64,000 bases of DNA, from the NCBI GenBank assembly GCA_030323885.1, contig CM059187.1:85272027-85336026 (forward strand). The letters run 5' to 3'. This document shows, piece after piece, positions 22,276-34,609 of the stretch (position 1 is the first letter of the stretch; every line of letters begins with the position of its first letter). The position numbers were made by a program, and so were the translations under genes. The notes beneath the pieces are model-generated. The model was not told the origin of the DNA, did no database searches, and saw only the letters and a list, made by a program, of their open reading frames with translations. The DNA comes from Branchipolynoe longqiensis. Taxonomy: Eukaryota > Annelida > Polychaeta > Phyllodocida > Polynoidae.

Positions 22276-22655
22276 GGTAATTCAAACTATCGGTTAATCC
22301 AAACAAAATTCTCGGGCCCCAGGCCACTTCCGGAATGGCTAAACCAAACTTGCATGTAAGGTCATCTGAGACTTTTTTATATGATAAATGGTAGTATTTT
22401 GCGGGCCGCCAAAAAAGGTTTGGGTTAACCGGTCATTTGGTTTAACTAAGCTTGGTTTAACTGGGTTATACTGTATATACATACACAACAATAATGAAAG
22501 TGCCACATACATTGCATATTGCATTTGTACTGCACCCACGTTTTTTGCCAAAGCCAAGTCAAAGTCAAAGCCAAAGCTTGGGTAAACCAATGATAGGTTA
22601 ATCCAAACAAATTTCTAGGGTCCCTTCAAGTTTACTTTAACGGGGGTATACTGTA
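22276..22655. mobile_element. degenerate pogo-like element(s)
   Basis: GGTTAATCCAAACAAA occurs twice (near 22291 and 22598), each followed by TTCT(C/A)GGG. Two right-hand ends read GGTTATACTGTA (near 22465-22476) and GGGTATACTGTA (near 22643-22654), the inverse of a CAGTATA start. Left ends are eroded, so one or two old non-autonomous elements are likely. Confidence 0.4.
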
Positions 22656-23363
22656 AACAGCTATGGCAATATCAAAATCAGCATAATTCATCACAATGTT
22701 GTCAGATAGTATATAACATATATCAGGACACTATTATGGGGACAAAATAAACAAGTGACATGCTTTTACTTATGCGTAACCAGGATATTACTCCCGTTAG
22801 GTAGAGGCAGTAATGCTAAATGGACCTCACCCTTCGGCTTCAGGCCATTTAAAATCTTACCTCCGACACATAGCCTCTAATACACATACGGCGAAAGGTT
22901 TCTGATGATACTATTAATATATACCATGCTCCACAAGGGTGATATATAATCAGCCAATGGGTTCTAGCTTATAATACACATATATATTTATGAACCTATA
23001 TGACGTAACTCCTAACGCGTCGCTCGGTAAAGTGGAGCTCCGACAGACAGGATTGGGGAGGTGGGGGCGGGTGAGAGTTTCGCCTGTCAAACATTTATGG
23101 GATCGTTGGAATCCAATAAAAGTGCGATATTGAAGCCGATAGGACGGAAGTGGTGGGGAGCAGAGTAATTTGTGTGGCCGAGCTCCCCCCCCCCCCACAC
23201 ACACACATAGCTCCATGTGCACCTCCATCACTCCAGGGTGGAAGGCTTAGTTTTCCAGTGCGTGGTACACCAACTGGGTCATTGCATTACCGATCTTGGT
23301 CATGAGAGTTTATGTTAATGCATCAACATACATGTTGGTATGCAGTGTTTTGCACATGCATAA

Positions 23364-23914
23364 TGCCCAGTCACATACACGTTAGTGAATGTAGTTGAAT
23401 GGAGGTGAACGTAGTGGAGGCTAACATGGTTCAAATGTGGTGTAAGTATGTTAAACTATGTTGAAATATGTTAAGGTACGGCAAGTTTTTGTATGGATAA
23501 ATACATTATGGTGCAGATAAATATGTTACGGTACGGATAAATACGTTATGGTATGGATGCCGGTACGTTCAACTACGTTTAACTATGTTAGTCTCCCCTT
23601 CGTTCACCTACATCCCGTAACAAGTATGTGACCAAGGCTTCGTCCAAGTATGCTAGAGTACGCTAGAGTATGCTAGAGCATGCTAGAGCGCGCTAGAGTA
23701 CGCTAGAGTCCATTACCATCATGGATGCAAATTTAGCCCCCAACATAGCGCTCTTTGAACAGGTCCAAAGATTAAATCGGAAACCATGGCCCACCCACAT
23801 TATTACCAAGGAGCAGTATGGTTGCCAGTATTTTGAACTATGTCCAACTACTTTGAACTATGTTAGCCTCCACTACGTTCAACTACATCCACTAATGTAT
23901 ATGTGACCTGGCCT
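23364..23914. mobile_element. PIF/Harbinger-like element, family B copy 1
   Basis: 551 bp. Left end TGCCCAGTCACATACAC, right end read inward AGGCCAGGTCACAT. Flanks are TAA (23361-23363) and TTA (23915-23917), which differ at one base. Subterminal regions reiterate GAACGTAGTTGAA-type motifs and the middle reiterates GTACGCTAGA/GTATGCTAGA. The shared core appears as CTTTGAACAGGTCCAAAG at 23753-23770, 144 bp from the right end. There is no transposase frame. Confidence 0.75.
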
Positions 23915-23917
23915 TTA

Positions 23918-24680
23918 GAATCGGAGGGACATGATGTTGCATCTGTCTAGCCATACACATTAGTCTAAATGGATGGGTCATTTCCAAATCTTCGAAGCCA
24001 TTTCGAGTTAATTGCCACCAATTACTCATGACATTTGAATTCGCCTGCACACATGTAAAATATTGCCTTTGGATTGTAGTTTGTTCGCATAGAGAAACAT
24101 GTTCTTTTCCCCATACGAATCTGAATAAACGATTATCAGGTGATTAACATAGCGATTATATATATGTTTAATGCAATTATCAGAACGGAAATGCCCAAGT
24201 TGAGAATGTTCGTGTATATACAGACACTTGTGACGGATATGTGCCAAATTATATCCATTGGCCTATTTGGTGGGAATAGCCGCATTCAACGGAGGAAATC
24301 CGAGAACAGGGTGAATATCCCTTTTGTCTTAGATCAGGCAATTTAGGCAAAGACCCTATAATACTAAGATGGCTCACTCAGCCTATACTATGTAATCAAA
24401 ATGATCAAACCCACCACTTGGTGTGCTGGCTGTTCCCTTGGTTAAACAGGTGCTATATTATATGTATAAATGTATATATGAATGTGAAAGATGAGTGATG
24501 ATGGCAATGCTGATGATGCCTGATGATGATGGGTATTTGTTCATAGCAATTTCATATTGATGTGTATTCATATTTACCTATCTCATGTATAATATAATTG
24601 TATGTGTTTACATGTGAAACAACAACCATCAGCCGGGCTAATCAAACCCACCACAAGGTGGCACTGCAAAATTTACCATG
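23918..24680. other. unassigned AT-rich DNA
   Basis: No feature recognised. Confidence 0.5.
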
Positions 24681-24895
24681 GGAGAGATAGGGTTGATGAT
24701 TGATTGGTGGTTGCCTTACGCCGTGTCGGCAGCATAGGCCATATTCACGGCGAGAAATGTTTGTTTTTTGTTCAAACCATCGCTTTTACATGTAAAAGCA
24801 GACAATCAATTATGTGCCAATAGACACTGATTAAATTAGAAAGCTCACAATCATATATAAGTTTTATTAATAATTGATAGAATCCATTTAGTAAA

Positions 24896-26820
24896 CTATA
24901 TAAGGTGGTACAGTCCAGCTGCCCTCAAAAAGGCTAAAATGTTTTCCGGTTTTACTTTAGTAAAAAGGTCATGCATACTGTCTGCAGTGTAGAACCGTTG
25001 GCGCAGGGCCAAAAAATCAACGCAACTTAGTAAAATGTGTTTGAGTGTCAGTGGGGACTGACACCCAATACATTCAGGGGGAGGTTCCCCCTTGAGCAGA
25101 AAAGCATGTGTAAGCCACAAGTGGCCAATACGGCAGCGGCTAAGGACCACTTGGTCCCACCGACCTCCCGGATGAGTATGTGGTGGCTTTCCCACAGATG
25201 GTTCAATTTCTTTAAGTTTATTAATGTTTTCATCCCACTCATGTTGCCATTTGGATTTTATGTGGGTGGCTATTAGTGGTTTAAGAACAGAGTCAGGGAT
25301 CAGACATGGTTCAAGATCACAGTTCAGGGCCTTCTTCGCAGCCCGATCAGCTCGTTCGTTTCCTTGTATGCCAGCATGGCCAGGCACCCAGCACAGGTGG
25401 ATATCATACCCGTCCGTTGTCAGTTGGTTCATTTTATAAATGACCGTTGCTAGAATAGGGTGATTCATTTTCAGTCCAGCAACAGCCAGGAGGCAAGAGA
25501 ATGAATCACTGTATATAACATAGTTAGTGTGGTTGGATACCTCAATACACTCCAAAGCGAGAAGGATTGCTCGGGCTTCTGCAGTGAAAATCGAGCTCTG
25601 ATCGGGCAAACGTACACCAAATTTTTCCCGTTGGCAGACTGCCGCAGCAGCTACACAGCTTTGGTCTTTCGAACCATCAGTGTATATGGGGAGGTGGTCT
25701 GCAAACTGGCCTTGAATCTCTGCATGCAGTCCTTGGTACTCGAGTGGATGTGTCCCAGACTTCCTCAGTTCCGTGAGTCGGAGGATAACCGATGGCTTTC
25801 TCAACGACCACGGGGGATGTTCTGGGAGTTTGGCATCCTCCAACACATCCAAATCCACGCCCAAGGCCTCCAAATGAGGTTTCATTCGTAGCCTCAGTGG
25901 CCGGATGTAATTTGGCCTGGCTTCATACCTGGATTTATCATGTTGCTCGAATAGACAATTGTGTGCAGGATTCAATGCATTAGTTTTTATCTTGACTACA
26001 TATTGCATGGCCAGTTTGATTCTCCTGTTGTTAAGTGATGGTTCATTGGCTTCGACATAAAGGCTCTGAACTGGTGAGGTGCGGAAGGCCCCAAGAGCCA
26101 GGCGCAGTCCCTGGTGGTGGATCGTGCCCAGCAGCCCAATATATGATTTCCTTGCGGAACCGTATACTATGCTGCCGTAATCCCCTTGTGAACGAACCAA
26201 GGTTCTGTACACGGAGAGCAGAACATCTCTGTCCGCTCCCCACTCTGAGCTGGACAGCACCCTCAGAATATCCAGCGCTTTCAGGCATCTTGTATTCAGG
26301 TACTTTATATGTGGCACAAAAGACAGTTTTGCGTCGAGAATGAGGCCCAGAAAGTTGGTTTTCTCAATGACTTTAATGGGATCCCCATCCATGGTCAACT
26401 CCAGTTCCGCATGCATTCTACGCGGCAGGCAGAAGTGCATGCAGACTGTTTTGTTCTTGGAAAATTTGAAACCGTTTAGAACTGACCATCGATGGATCCC
26501 ATTTATGCTTGGTTGTAGCTGTCTCTCTATGACATTCATGTTAGCACCGCTGTAATATAAAACAAAGTCATCCACGAAAAGACTACAGGAGACCCCCCGC
26601 TTTACAGCAGCAGCAATACCATTGACCTTGACCCCGAAAAGGGTCACAGCCAGTATGCTGCCTTGAGGTACTCCTAGTTCCTGTGAGTGTAGACGGGAAT
26701 ATGTAGTCTTGACACGGACGCGGAAATGCCTGAAGGCTAGAAAGTTCCTGATGAAAATTGGCAAGTGGCCACGAAGGCCAATCGCATGAAGATCCTCCAT
26801 GATGCCATGCTGCCACGTTC
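24896..26820 (-). pseudogene. I-like LINE RT/RNase H, C-terminal part
   Basis: A 634-codon open frame follows the deletion. It shows GVPQGSILAVTLF, then FVDD near residues 75-78 (the YxDD site, with Phe for Tyr). RNase H motifs are IYTDGSKD (Asp near 374), FTAEAR (Glu near 408), YSDSFS (Asp near 432) and GNERAD (Asp near 485). A CxxC-x7-H-x4-C zinc motif lies in PECIGCQSPLTLKHILLSC near the C-terminus. In a working element this part copies the RNA and removes it from the hybrid. The start Met at 26800 is only the first internal ATG, so this is not a stand-alone gene. Confidence 0.9.
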
Positions 26821-27252
26821 GAGGTCGAAAAAGACAGCCACAACGTGCTCCTTCTTAAGGAAAGCATCTCTTATGAAGGCATCCATGCGCACCAAATGGT
26901 CGAGGGTGCTGCGGCCCCGTCTGAAGCCATATTGAAGGTTGGACAGGTGGTGTCCTGACTCCAGTAGCCAGACGAGGCGGTTGTTTACCATGCGCTCCAT
27001 GGTTTTACAGATGCAGCTTGTAAGGTCTATGGGACGATAGTTGTGGGCTTCACTCTGGTCTTTACCAGGTTTGGGAATCGGTATTACTGTCGCCTCCCGC
27101 CAAGAGGTGGGGACGACACCCGACTCCCAGATGTTGTTGAAAAGTTGAAGCAACAGTCTCAGTGCATGTTCAGGGAGATGTTTCAAAAATTGATAATGAA
27201 TTCCATCAGGTCCAACTGCTGTGTCATGTGAGCTTTCCAAAGAACACCTCAA
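26821..27252 (-). pseudogene. I-like LINE reverse transcriptase, N-terminal fragment
   Basis: From the truncation point the frame reads TAVGPDGIHYQFLK, VPTSWREATVIPIPKPGK (RT domain 1), NYRPIDLTSCICKTMERM, QYGFRRGRSTLDHL and VVAVFFDLE (first catalytic Asp). Right after FFDLE the frame slips. By comparison with the usual motif in this LINE group, about 13 bp are missing, which removes the conserved Tyr-Asp of the catalytic block. Open frame continues to 26737 in the wrong register. Confidence 0.85.
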
Positions 27253-27264
27253 GGAGAGATAGGG

Positions 27265-29095
27265 AGTGAGCCGTCTTAGTATTATAGGGTCTTTGATTTA
27301 GGTCATCGATTGCAATGGAAGTAGCATGAATGTATTTCTAGACAACAATCAGGCTGGCATAGTTCCAAGAAGACATATTGTCTAGCAGACCGGAAATGAA
27401 TGATAATAATACCCTTTCTTGTTTTTATTTTAGTGATCATTTGTTTATTCTGCTCAGAATGGCTAAGTGCATGCACTTATTTTCCTTGCTGTGCAATTGT
27501 GGTCAGAATCCATATGGATTGATTTCCTTTATGAATCAATAATTACTGTAAACTTGACTACGGTTTAAAATCGGTGAGCTTCCAATTAATTGGTTTTCAT
27601 ATATATTATTGTCTGCTAGTTAACATTTGTAATACCTTGTACCAGGCAATTGTTGTTTTAATCTAGATATACTATGTTAGTTTTGGGGTTTCTTTGTCAC
27701 ACCTTTGAAGATTAGGTTTATAGGTAATTTTTATCGGTACTCCTATTTATTTCTTGTTGTTTCCAATATCAGCTCATTTTCCTTTAGAAACACATCCCCT
27801 CATTTCACCGGTAGGTGCTGCCTGCCACTTACATGACCATGTTGTTGCTCTTATTCACCCTATTCACGTGCGCCCTAATTAGGCATCAGAACGAGGCTGA
27901 GTAAGCATCAGTATCGGAAATGGCCATAAGACAGTACTGTGTGCCGATGTTTATGAACTACTATATAAATTAAAGGAGTAAATTTGGGTGATATTAACTT
28001 TTGAAACTATCATAATCATTTTTGCATACGTTTTTTTCTATTTATTGGTCAATTTTCATGAAGATTGAGTGATGATCAGATCCATTTCAGTAGGCAATGT
28101 CAACAAAGTCACTCACCTTGGCTGCCAATCTTTTCTTAAATTCAAAATTGCATAACTTTCTTAATATAGATATATTTAAAAAAAATATTTTAACCATTTT
28201 AAAGCATTTATTAATTTGTAATTACTAAGACTAGTTGTTTAACTGTGTTGCACACATAGCTACGCTGACAGTGCTGCATTACATGATACCACCATAACTA
28301 TCCAGACTTGAAGGTGACAGTCACATTGTAGTTAAAGAATGGGGAAAATCACCATGCAAGGGTCACCCAATCTTCGTGAAAATTGGCCAATAGATAGAAA
28401 ACAGGTATGCAAAGATGAATATGTTACTTTAAAAAGATGAATACCCTCAAATTTGAGTGATTTCTAGAGGTTTTGGTCGACAAAAAAGTATTCACATTAC
28501 TTTACATACAGCGGTGCCTCGCAGACATGTAAGTGCCCTCGGTCTGGTTTCAACATGGCCGCGGCGTGAATATGGTGAATTGTTTAAAGCCTACGTTTGT
28601 TCTTCACACATGCCATAATTGCTGGGGTTGAGAGTGAAATCGATGTTTTGTGTTAATTTCATGTCAGCTCCTCCTCCAATCCCAACATTGCAGTTTCACT
28701 GTAGATTGCTACACAGGTGAAATGTACATGTAATGAACGTCATCTTAAAGTCGCCAGCTATCCGCCGCGTGGAAACAAACGAACTCGATTTGAAATTCTG
28801 ATGCGACTGAAAACTCCCCAAAACACCAGCGGCCTGTCGTGGCTTCTGCACATGCGCGGATTTTCGCACGTTGCGGCAATCACTGCTATTTGTTTTGTTT
28901 ACACTCGGCGATTCGACGCTGATCGAGCTGCTACGTTAATATCGCTTGGAATTTAAGGTTAATTTAATTAAATGTCATTATTTGAGTATGTAATTCTGTT
29001 AAATATGACAGCTTTGAATAGATTTGGGCTTAATTTATTGCCGCCCATACTGGGAACCAGCAACTCTTGTTACTGTGTGAGCCTGTTGCCGGCAC
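27265..29095. other. unassigned AT-rich DNA
   Basis: Long stretch without recognisable genes or mobile elements, and the least repetitive part of the window. An ATGGCCGCGG-containing block (28553-28566) is a YY1-like/CpG motif. Confidence 0.4.
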
Positions 29096-29099
29096 AATT

Positions 29100-29172
29100 T
29101 CAGCCAATCACAGCGCAGCTTTTCCATTGCAAATGGCCGCCGTCTATGGGGGCGGCCATTTTGGAGACAACC
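29100..29172. promoter_or_regulatory. CCAAT plus paired YY1-like sites
   Basis: AGCCAATCAC (29102-29111) is a full NF-Y-type CCAAT box. About 20 bp downstream AAATGGCCGCC (29131-29141) and its exact inverse GGCGGCCATTT (29151-29161) form two opposed YY1-like sites around a 9-bp spacer. This resembles a bidirectional CpG promoter. There is no exon evidence nearby. Confidence 0.3.
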
Positions 29173-30820
29173 AACTGGCTTTGCAGTTCAGATTAGCACA
29201 GCCCTGGTCCCCTACTCTCCCCACACATACTTGGTTCAATTAAACATAAAAACTAAACAAGGTTGTGCTTGGAGAGCATTTGTCGGTGTACGGTTCCCGT
29301 CGCCAGCGACCTATATCTGGTCCCTTTAACATACATACCTTGTGGTGAAATGTACACGGACGGCTGAGACGTGCAGCCGATTTATGTACATAGTAATATA
29401 GCACTGTGTCAGCTGGTATTATAGGCTGTTATCTTTGCCCAAAGAATGTAGGAGAGCCACGTTAAGAATATAACGCACAAATGCGATCATGCGCCTGACA
29501 CATGACTGCCTGTTCACCTAGGAATCATACCCTGCAGGGATTGCACCTTAGATGTTTTACCTGCGACGACTCAACCAGGCTATGAAACTGACAACAGTTT
29601 CATATTCACATGGCTCGTTGAACCCTGTATGACATATAGACAGCCTTAGTGCGCCCAGTCAACAATGGTGAATTGATACACAAGAGGATGACCACACATT
29701 CATTAAGGAACTATGACTCTTGAGGCTCTCAACTCTTTTCGATAATCTTGATAGACCAAGACACATTGCCGTCATACAACTGCTATTTCTTTGATGCATG
29801 CGAAAGCACTGAGTTATTAAACTAAGAAAACTTCCCGGAGATAGTTTGTGTATTTACATAAGAACTTCATTTGAATAAATCTGTGATGGAAATATAGCAT
29901 TCAGTATGTTTTACATATATATGTTAATTGTTATACATAAATCCTCCGGTGTGACTGACACTGGTCTACATCCGGTGGAGACGAGGAGGGAAGGTGGAGC
30001 CACCGGTACAGTGTTGGTCTTACGGAGTATAACAAATAATAATAATAATTAACCCTTACGTATCTTTATACTCTCATAATTCGTTATACATCACATATGT
30101 TATCTGAATCTAACGAACAAACACACTTTGCCATTTCTCATTAATAACTGTAAGTTATCTCCAATATATCACTTGCATCACTTTCCTCCGTGTTTTTACT
30201 TTCCAACCTTCTCCTTTTCATTCCGAGTCACGGCTTGAAATTAAACACACAGAAAACCCCACCTCACATAAGCACAACTCGGTTGGCTGATAAGGATAAG
30301 AAGTCTCTATAAAAGGGAGACTGCCATTCGATACGATCGTCACGTACTGTAGAGAAAGTAGACATAGCAAAGCCGGGCTTTAAAGATGTGGCCAACGTGA
30401 CATGTACAATAGAAGAACGACGGGTGTTCCTAATCCCTGTAGGCACATCTTCGATGCGCAATAATTACAGTGTAGAGAGCATATATATATAGATAAATAT
30501 ATACATATTCTCATAGGAGAAGACACAATACAATTAACTAGCAAATGAACTCCTTCCATATATGCACACACATAGGACGACAATGGAAGAACCCCGGCGG
30601 GTAAGTACTTAATACCACACATAGAGCTAGCTACTGCCACAGACACTGTTATACTTCGAACTTTTCTATTTATATGCCACTAATAATGATCGGCAAATTT
30701 AAAAGGAAATGCCCTAAAGCAACAACCAGGAAACTCTGTTAATTGTGTAAATCAGCAAACTTATCTATTGAGGCAACCGGTGAAGAAGGAATTACATTGG
30801 AAGTTGAACTGGTTGGTTGA
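29173..30820. other. unassigned DNA
   Basis: No feature recognised. Minor: AAT trinucleotide repeats near 30030-30050 and a TA-rich stretch near 30480-30510. Confidence 0.45.
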
Positions 30821-30825
30821 TGGTT

Positions 30826-31045
30826 GGAGTTGTACGTCCTGGTAACATATAAGGTCATATCAGGACGGGTAGCAACTTGTGACAGTGCGCCCTCTTGGTG
30901 ACTTTAGAGGGCTGTCCCACTGGGAAATAAGGCCACAGGCACCATTACCTGAGATCCCAACTCGACCGGGAACCGAACTACTGATCTTTATTTGAAAATA
31001 AAACGAGTGTCATAGCATTAAGCTACGTGACACCACTCCGACCTG
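30826..31045 (-). mobile_element. SINE-1 copy
   Basis: Begins on the left with the tail block, TACGTCCTGGTAACATATAA and GGTCATATCAGGACGGGTA, followed by the GACAGTGCGCCCTC and CCCACTGGGAAATAAGGCC body blocks. The head is degenerate, with a CCGGGAACCGAACTACTGAT stretch. Confidence 0.65.
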
Positions 31046-31911
31046 GATAGGGTAATTGCACCAGTTTAAGTAGTTAGTATGCTAGCCTCAAATTGCAAGA
31101 AGTATGTTTTAATTCTTTGTTAGGCGTAATAATTCCCATGGCCCCCATGACCCAGTATGTATATGAGTATGTCTTAAAAGCTGATAACTCTTCTTTTTTG
31201 TGTCCATTGTAACGATTGACACAAAACAACACAGAAATGGTTACATTGAAAACAAAAGGACATTTGCTTCAAATCAATATGTATTGTCTTGGGATTATGA
31301 AACACCATGTAAAAAACAAATCAGTTTATCCTGAGCAAATGCATAAGCAGATAGGATGTTGATCATTGCAAGGGACAAAGTTTTGTCCCATATTGCTTAG
31401 CACCTTTTGATACAGTCTCATATACATATGATTTGACCATCCCGACGGGTGTATAGGTGATAACGGTCAGACGCAGCTGGCACACAGTGCTTAGAGCCCC
31501 TCACATGTGGCACCAGTGTGGCCCATGCTGTACTACACAGGGTCAGTTAGATAGGATACAGTGAATATAATATTACATAGGGAACTGAAGAGAGATAGTG
31601 TCCTTGTTTATATTGCCATAATAGATTATAAAGCACATATATAGCTGAGTGGTGCGTCCTCTACACATAGACCCTACGAAGTTTCATTCAATTATTAAGC
31701 CATAAACATGCGTCACCCCCTCACGCAGACCGATTACCTGACATACTATTTGTCAACACGCTCAGGTAGAATGACAGAGAGAACAATTACACAAACATCT
31801 CGAGTAAGTCAGTGCGTGACACACACACATACTAGGAGCAGCTCGTTGCATATTGATCAATTGTCAGAGCGGCTGAAAGTAGTGTTTAACTCATGAAAAA
31901 AGTCACATATA

Positions 31912-32308
31912 TTAAAGCTGCATAGTACCATAAAAGCCTCACATTTTCAAAACCAAAATAGTGATCGACATTTGATCCTACATATTTAACTTAGAAACCG
32001 TTGCACCTATTAACCACTTCTTCCCATATTTAAGGGAATATTTAGTCACGTTAATACAATATGTTACTGCCGAGGCATTTGGTGTAAGAGTGTTGGCATG
32101 ATTGCCAAATTGAATTTAGCATGTTAGAAGATCAACTATCTCCAAATTTAGCAATTTTGTATGAAAGGTACTGGAAACTCAAGAAGATTTAGCCATTTAA
32201 AATAAAAGTTACTTGAAAATAAAGTAAAGTAGGTCATAATGATAAATATCATGTATTTAGCCCAGTACACTTCAGAAACTCAAAACTATCGTACTATGCC
32301 ACTTGAAG
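31912..32308. mobile_element. short inverted-repeat element, family D copy 1
   Basis: Left end TTAAAGCTGCATAGTACCAT; right end, read inward, CTTCAAGTGGCATAGTACGA. The interior shares TTTTCAAAACCAAAA and TTAACTTAGAAACCGTTGCA-type blocks with 33048-33421. The end motif (GCATARTCCGAT) recurs elsewhere in the window, for example 33001-33043, 53058-53070 and 57398-57407. Superfamily unknown, no coding. Confidence 0.5.
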
Positions 32309-32398
32309 ATAAAGATATCCATTGACATATCACATAATCATATTTATTGGTTTGAAAATAACAGAATAAGTAGGGGCAAGGTACTCACTTACACATCA

Positions 32399-32643
32399 AT
32401 CACACCAAACTAGTTCTCAAACCATCCGACCCCATTATAAAACGGGCTATGGTCGGGGTAGAACATCCCTGCAAGACAATTTTGGGCATGCTCAAAGTTA
32501 TGGAGCGCCTTTCCGTTCTAGCCCGTCCATTCTGTTTGTAAACAGACTGTAAAAAGTGACTACTACATCCATTCCGTTCACACTCAGTTTGAGGCCATTC
32601 AGCAACATTTTCAAGAAAGTAGTGAGAACTAGTTTGGTGTGAT
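32399..32643. mobile_element. 245-bp element with perfect 21-bp inverted ends
   Basis: The 21-bp left end (starting ATCACACCAAACTAGTTCTC) is the exact inverse of the right end at 32623-32643. The interior has a further hairpin around CCGACCCC/GGTCGGGG (32428-32457). No frame. Only one copy was recognised here, so the family is not established. Confidence 0.65.
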
Positions 32644-33047
32644 GGGGGTATAAGGGGGAAAATGGTGGTCGTTAAATGGGGAAGGGGTGGTTATTGCTCG
32701 CGCATGGTCGTTGGTGATGGGCAAGGTGTTGTTAAAATATGCCGATGCATTGGAATTCTGACTGTATCTGGCGGGTTTTTGTTGTTCAGGGTGGTCGTGT
32801 GAGAATGGGGGCACTGTATTTGAATTGAAAACACACCAATTTAATATCGGCAAGGACATCAAGATTCTGACAGCATATGTTTCAGCTGTAACTGGTACTA
32901 TTCAATTGGCTTAGTAAACCCTTCTATCTAGGAACTAAGCTTAATAAGTGCCCGCATATCTAGGAGGAATATGTAGAATAAAATCTTCATAAATGTTTTG
33001 GTTTAAAAATGGGATGCTTTTATCGGACTATGCAGTCTGAAGCTAGC

Positions 33048-33421
33048 TTAAAGTTGCATGGCCCGATGAAATATTGATTTTTCAAAACCAAAACATGTAT
33101 TTTCATTTGATTATATATATCTAGCTTAGCTATTGGTGCATTAACTTGTGATTTTGGAAGCATATATGGAATAACTAGTGAATTTACTACGTTAGGTGAC
33201 CCCGCTATTTTGTATTTAGGTTATTCCACTTCACGTGATCATCGTAGCGAGAGGACTTTTGGAAAGCTTTTCGAAAGTGGGTTGGGTTCTTTCAGCTCAA
33301 ATTAGCCATTATTCATCAAAATGACTCCGCACTAATGATTAGTAGGTCATTCCGATCAATTTGATATATGTGTCTAAAAAAGAAGACAACAATTCAAACG
33401 GGATCGGACTATGCAAATCAA
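33048..33421. mobile_element. short inverted-repeat element, family D copy 2
   Basis: Left end TTAAAGTTGCATGGCCCGAT; right end, read inward, GATTTGCATAGTCCGATCCC. It shares interior blocks with 31912-32308. A third, outward-facing end (33001-33043) abuts its left side, so two elements sit back to back or one is nested. Confidence 0.45.
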
Positions 33422-33544
33422 AGGCAAGGCGTAATTTGATGTGAATGTTGTTAATCAGGGATTAGTGATCCTCTTTAACACGATTTTGAGGATAACAACA
33501 ATGACGTGTGTAGCAAGAGTGGGACCTGGAAAGCATATCAGCAT

Positions 33545-33862
33545 TCACTGTGGTGGAGTGGTTAGAGTGTCTGACTTTTTTCTAGGTCGGACTCCTAATT
33601 ATGAAGTTTCATGGTTCTATACCCTGTGCCCCCCATCTCTGCCAATTTGGATTTCCACCACTGTGTATAAGTTACAGCGTCATCAAAGGCCAGTTGCTCT
33701 CATACCATTTCTATGTGGTGTGTGAGGTTAAAAATCCCTTGGGTCGGTAAAAGTGTAGGCTGGTGCTTTCTATTGAAAAACTGTGTAATGGTGAAAACAA
33801 GTCTATTCAGACTTATCCATGATAGGCAGAATAAATCTCCAAGATATCTTGGTCTTCGCAGG
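33545..33862 (+). mobile_element. tRNA-derived SINE (SINE-2)
   Basis: A-box-like TGGTGGAGTGGTTAGAG (33550-33567) and B-box-like ATGGTTCTATACCC (33611-33624) are at a spacing suited to polymerase III. The body matches 21295-21520 over about 200 bp. Confidence 0.65.
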
Positions 33863-34424
33863 ACCTTGGAAGCACGATTCCCAAACACTGAATAACTGAA
33901 TTAATGTAAAGAAACCAATGAGTATTATCTGATGGCGGAGACATTTATGGGATTATATCTGTGTTCTGGTTCAGAGGTAGGCTTTTCAGATAGGTTATTT
34001 GCAGTGTGTTCTCACCCTGCGGCAAATCTATATATTTCTTCCTCACTTCTTAATCAACTACATAGAAACACACACATGTATACCCCGCTTAAGGCCACCG
34101 AGATTACCCTAGACAACAGCTACTAGAGCCAGTTGACTGGGATATAAATCACTGTTTGAGGCGACAGACACTGAGACCAAAGGCATGCACTACATACCTC
34201 TTACGTGTATCAGGACCTGTCATATTTCATCATAATTGTGAATTAGTACCGTCGGTTTGTCATATTGTCGGCCCTTTAAAGATGGGGCAGCATGTGTATA
34301 GAAGCTGTTCTATACAATGTCCAGGAACAGGAACAGTGAAGAATGAGTCTCTAAGATGATGCCATCGGTGCATGTGCATGAAGGGAAGATAAGTATATAT
34401 GTGTGTATGTGGGGGAAGATGGTG

Positions 34425-34571
34425 GGCTGATGACGTCATAGCACGGGCGCCCACGATCAATCCGATACTGCTATGGCGGAACGGAACATCGATGCGCAGG
34501 CGTCCTGTTTTAAAGGGGCGCATACCGCGCTGCGCATGTGCGGGGCGGGGGTGGGACGCAGCTGGCAAATC
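34425..34571 (+). promoter_or_regulatory. CpG-rich promoter-like block
   Basis: In order on the plus strand: a full CRE palindrome TGACGTCA (34431-34438), CTATGGCGGAACGG (YY1-like), GATGCGCAGGCG and CTGCGCATGTGCGG (NRF-1-like), GGGGCGGGGG (GC box), then AAATCATGGCGACTG (YY1-like with ATG). This set is typical of TATA-less housekeeping promoters in animals, and the block stands out against AT-rich surroundings. Confidence 0.4.
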
Positions 34572-34609
34572 ATGGCGACTGTGACATGCCATGAAGTCGA
34601 CTTCATTTC
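34572..34609 (+). CDS. possible first coding exon (hypothetical)
   Basis: The ATG at 34572 lies in a good context (ATCATGG) at the end of the promoter-like block. The frame reads 13 codons (MATVTCHEVDFIS) to an in-frame TGA at 34611. Inside its last codon there is a GTGAGT donor-like site (34610-34615), so an exon ending at 34609 with an intron after it would avoid the stop. No acceptor or second exon could be assigned. I do not recognise the peptide. The alternative is that this is a non-coding CpG block. Confidence 0.2.

Larger units (their letters stand above)
24693..27252 (-). mobile_element. 5'-truncated I-like LINE with RNase H
   Basis: A 2560-bp insertion on the minus strand, flanked by a perfect 12-bp target-site duplication GGAGAGATAGGG (24681-24692 and 27253-27264). 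It contains reverse transcriptase, RNase H and a C-terminal CCHC motif; RT followed by RNase H places it in the I group of LINEs (Nimb/I-like), though the clade is not certain. The 3' UTR (about 200 bp) ends in an ACCAATCAATC-type tail and is shared with the second copy at 61453-62533. The 5' end is truncated inside the RT domain. An internal deletion near 26817 disrupts the frame. Confidence 0.9.
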
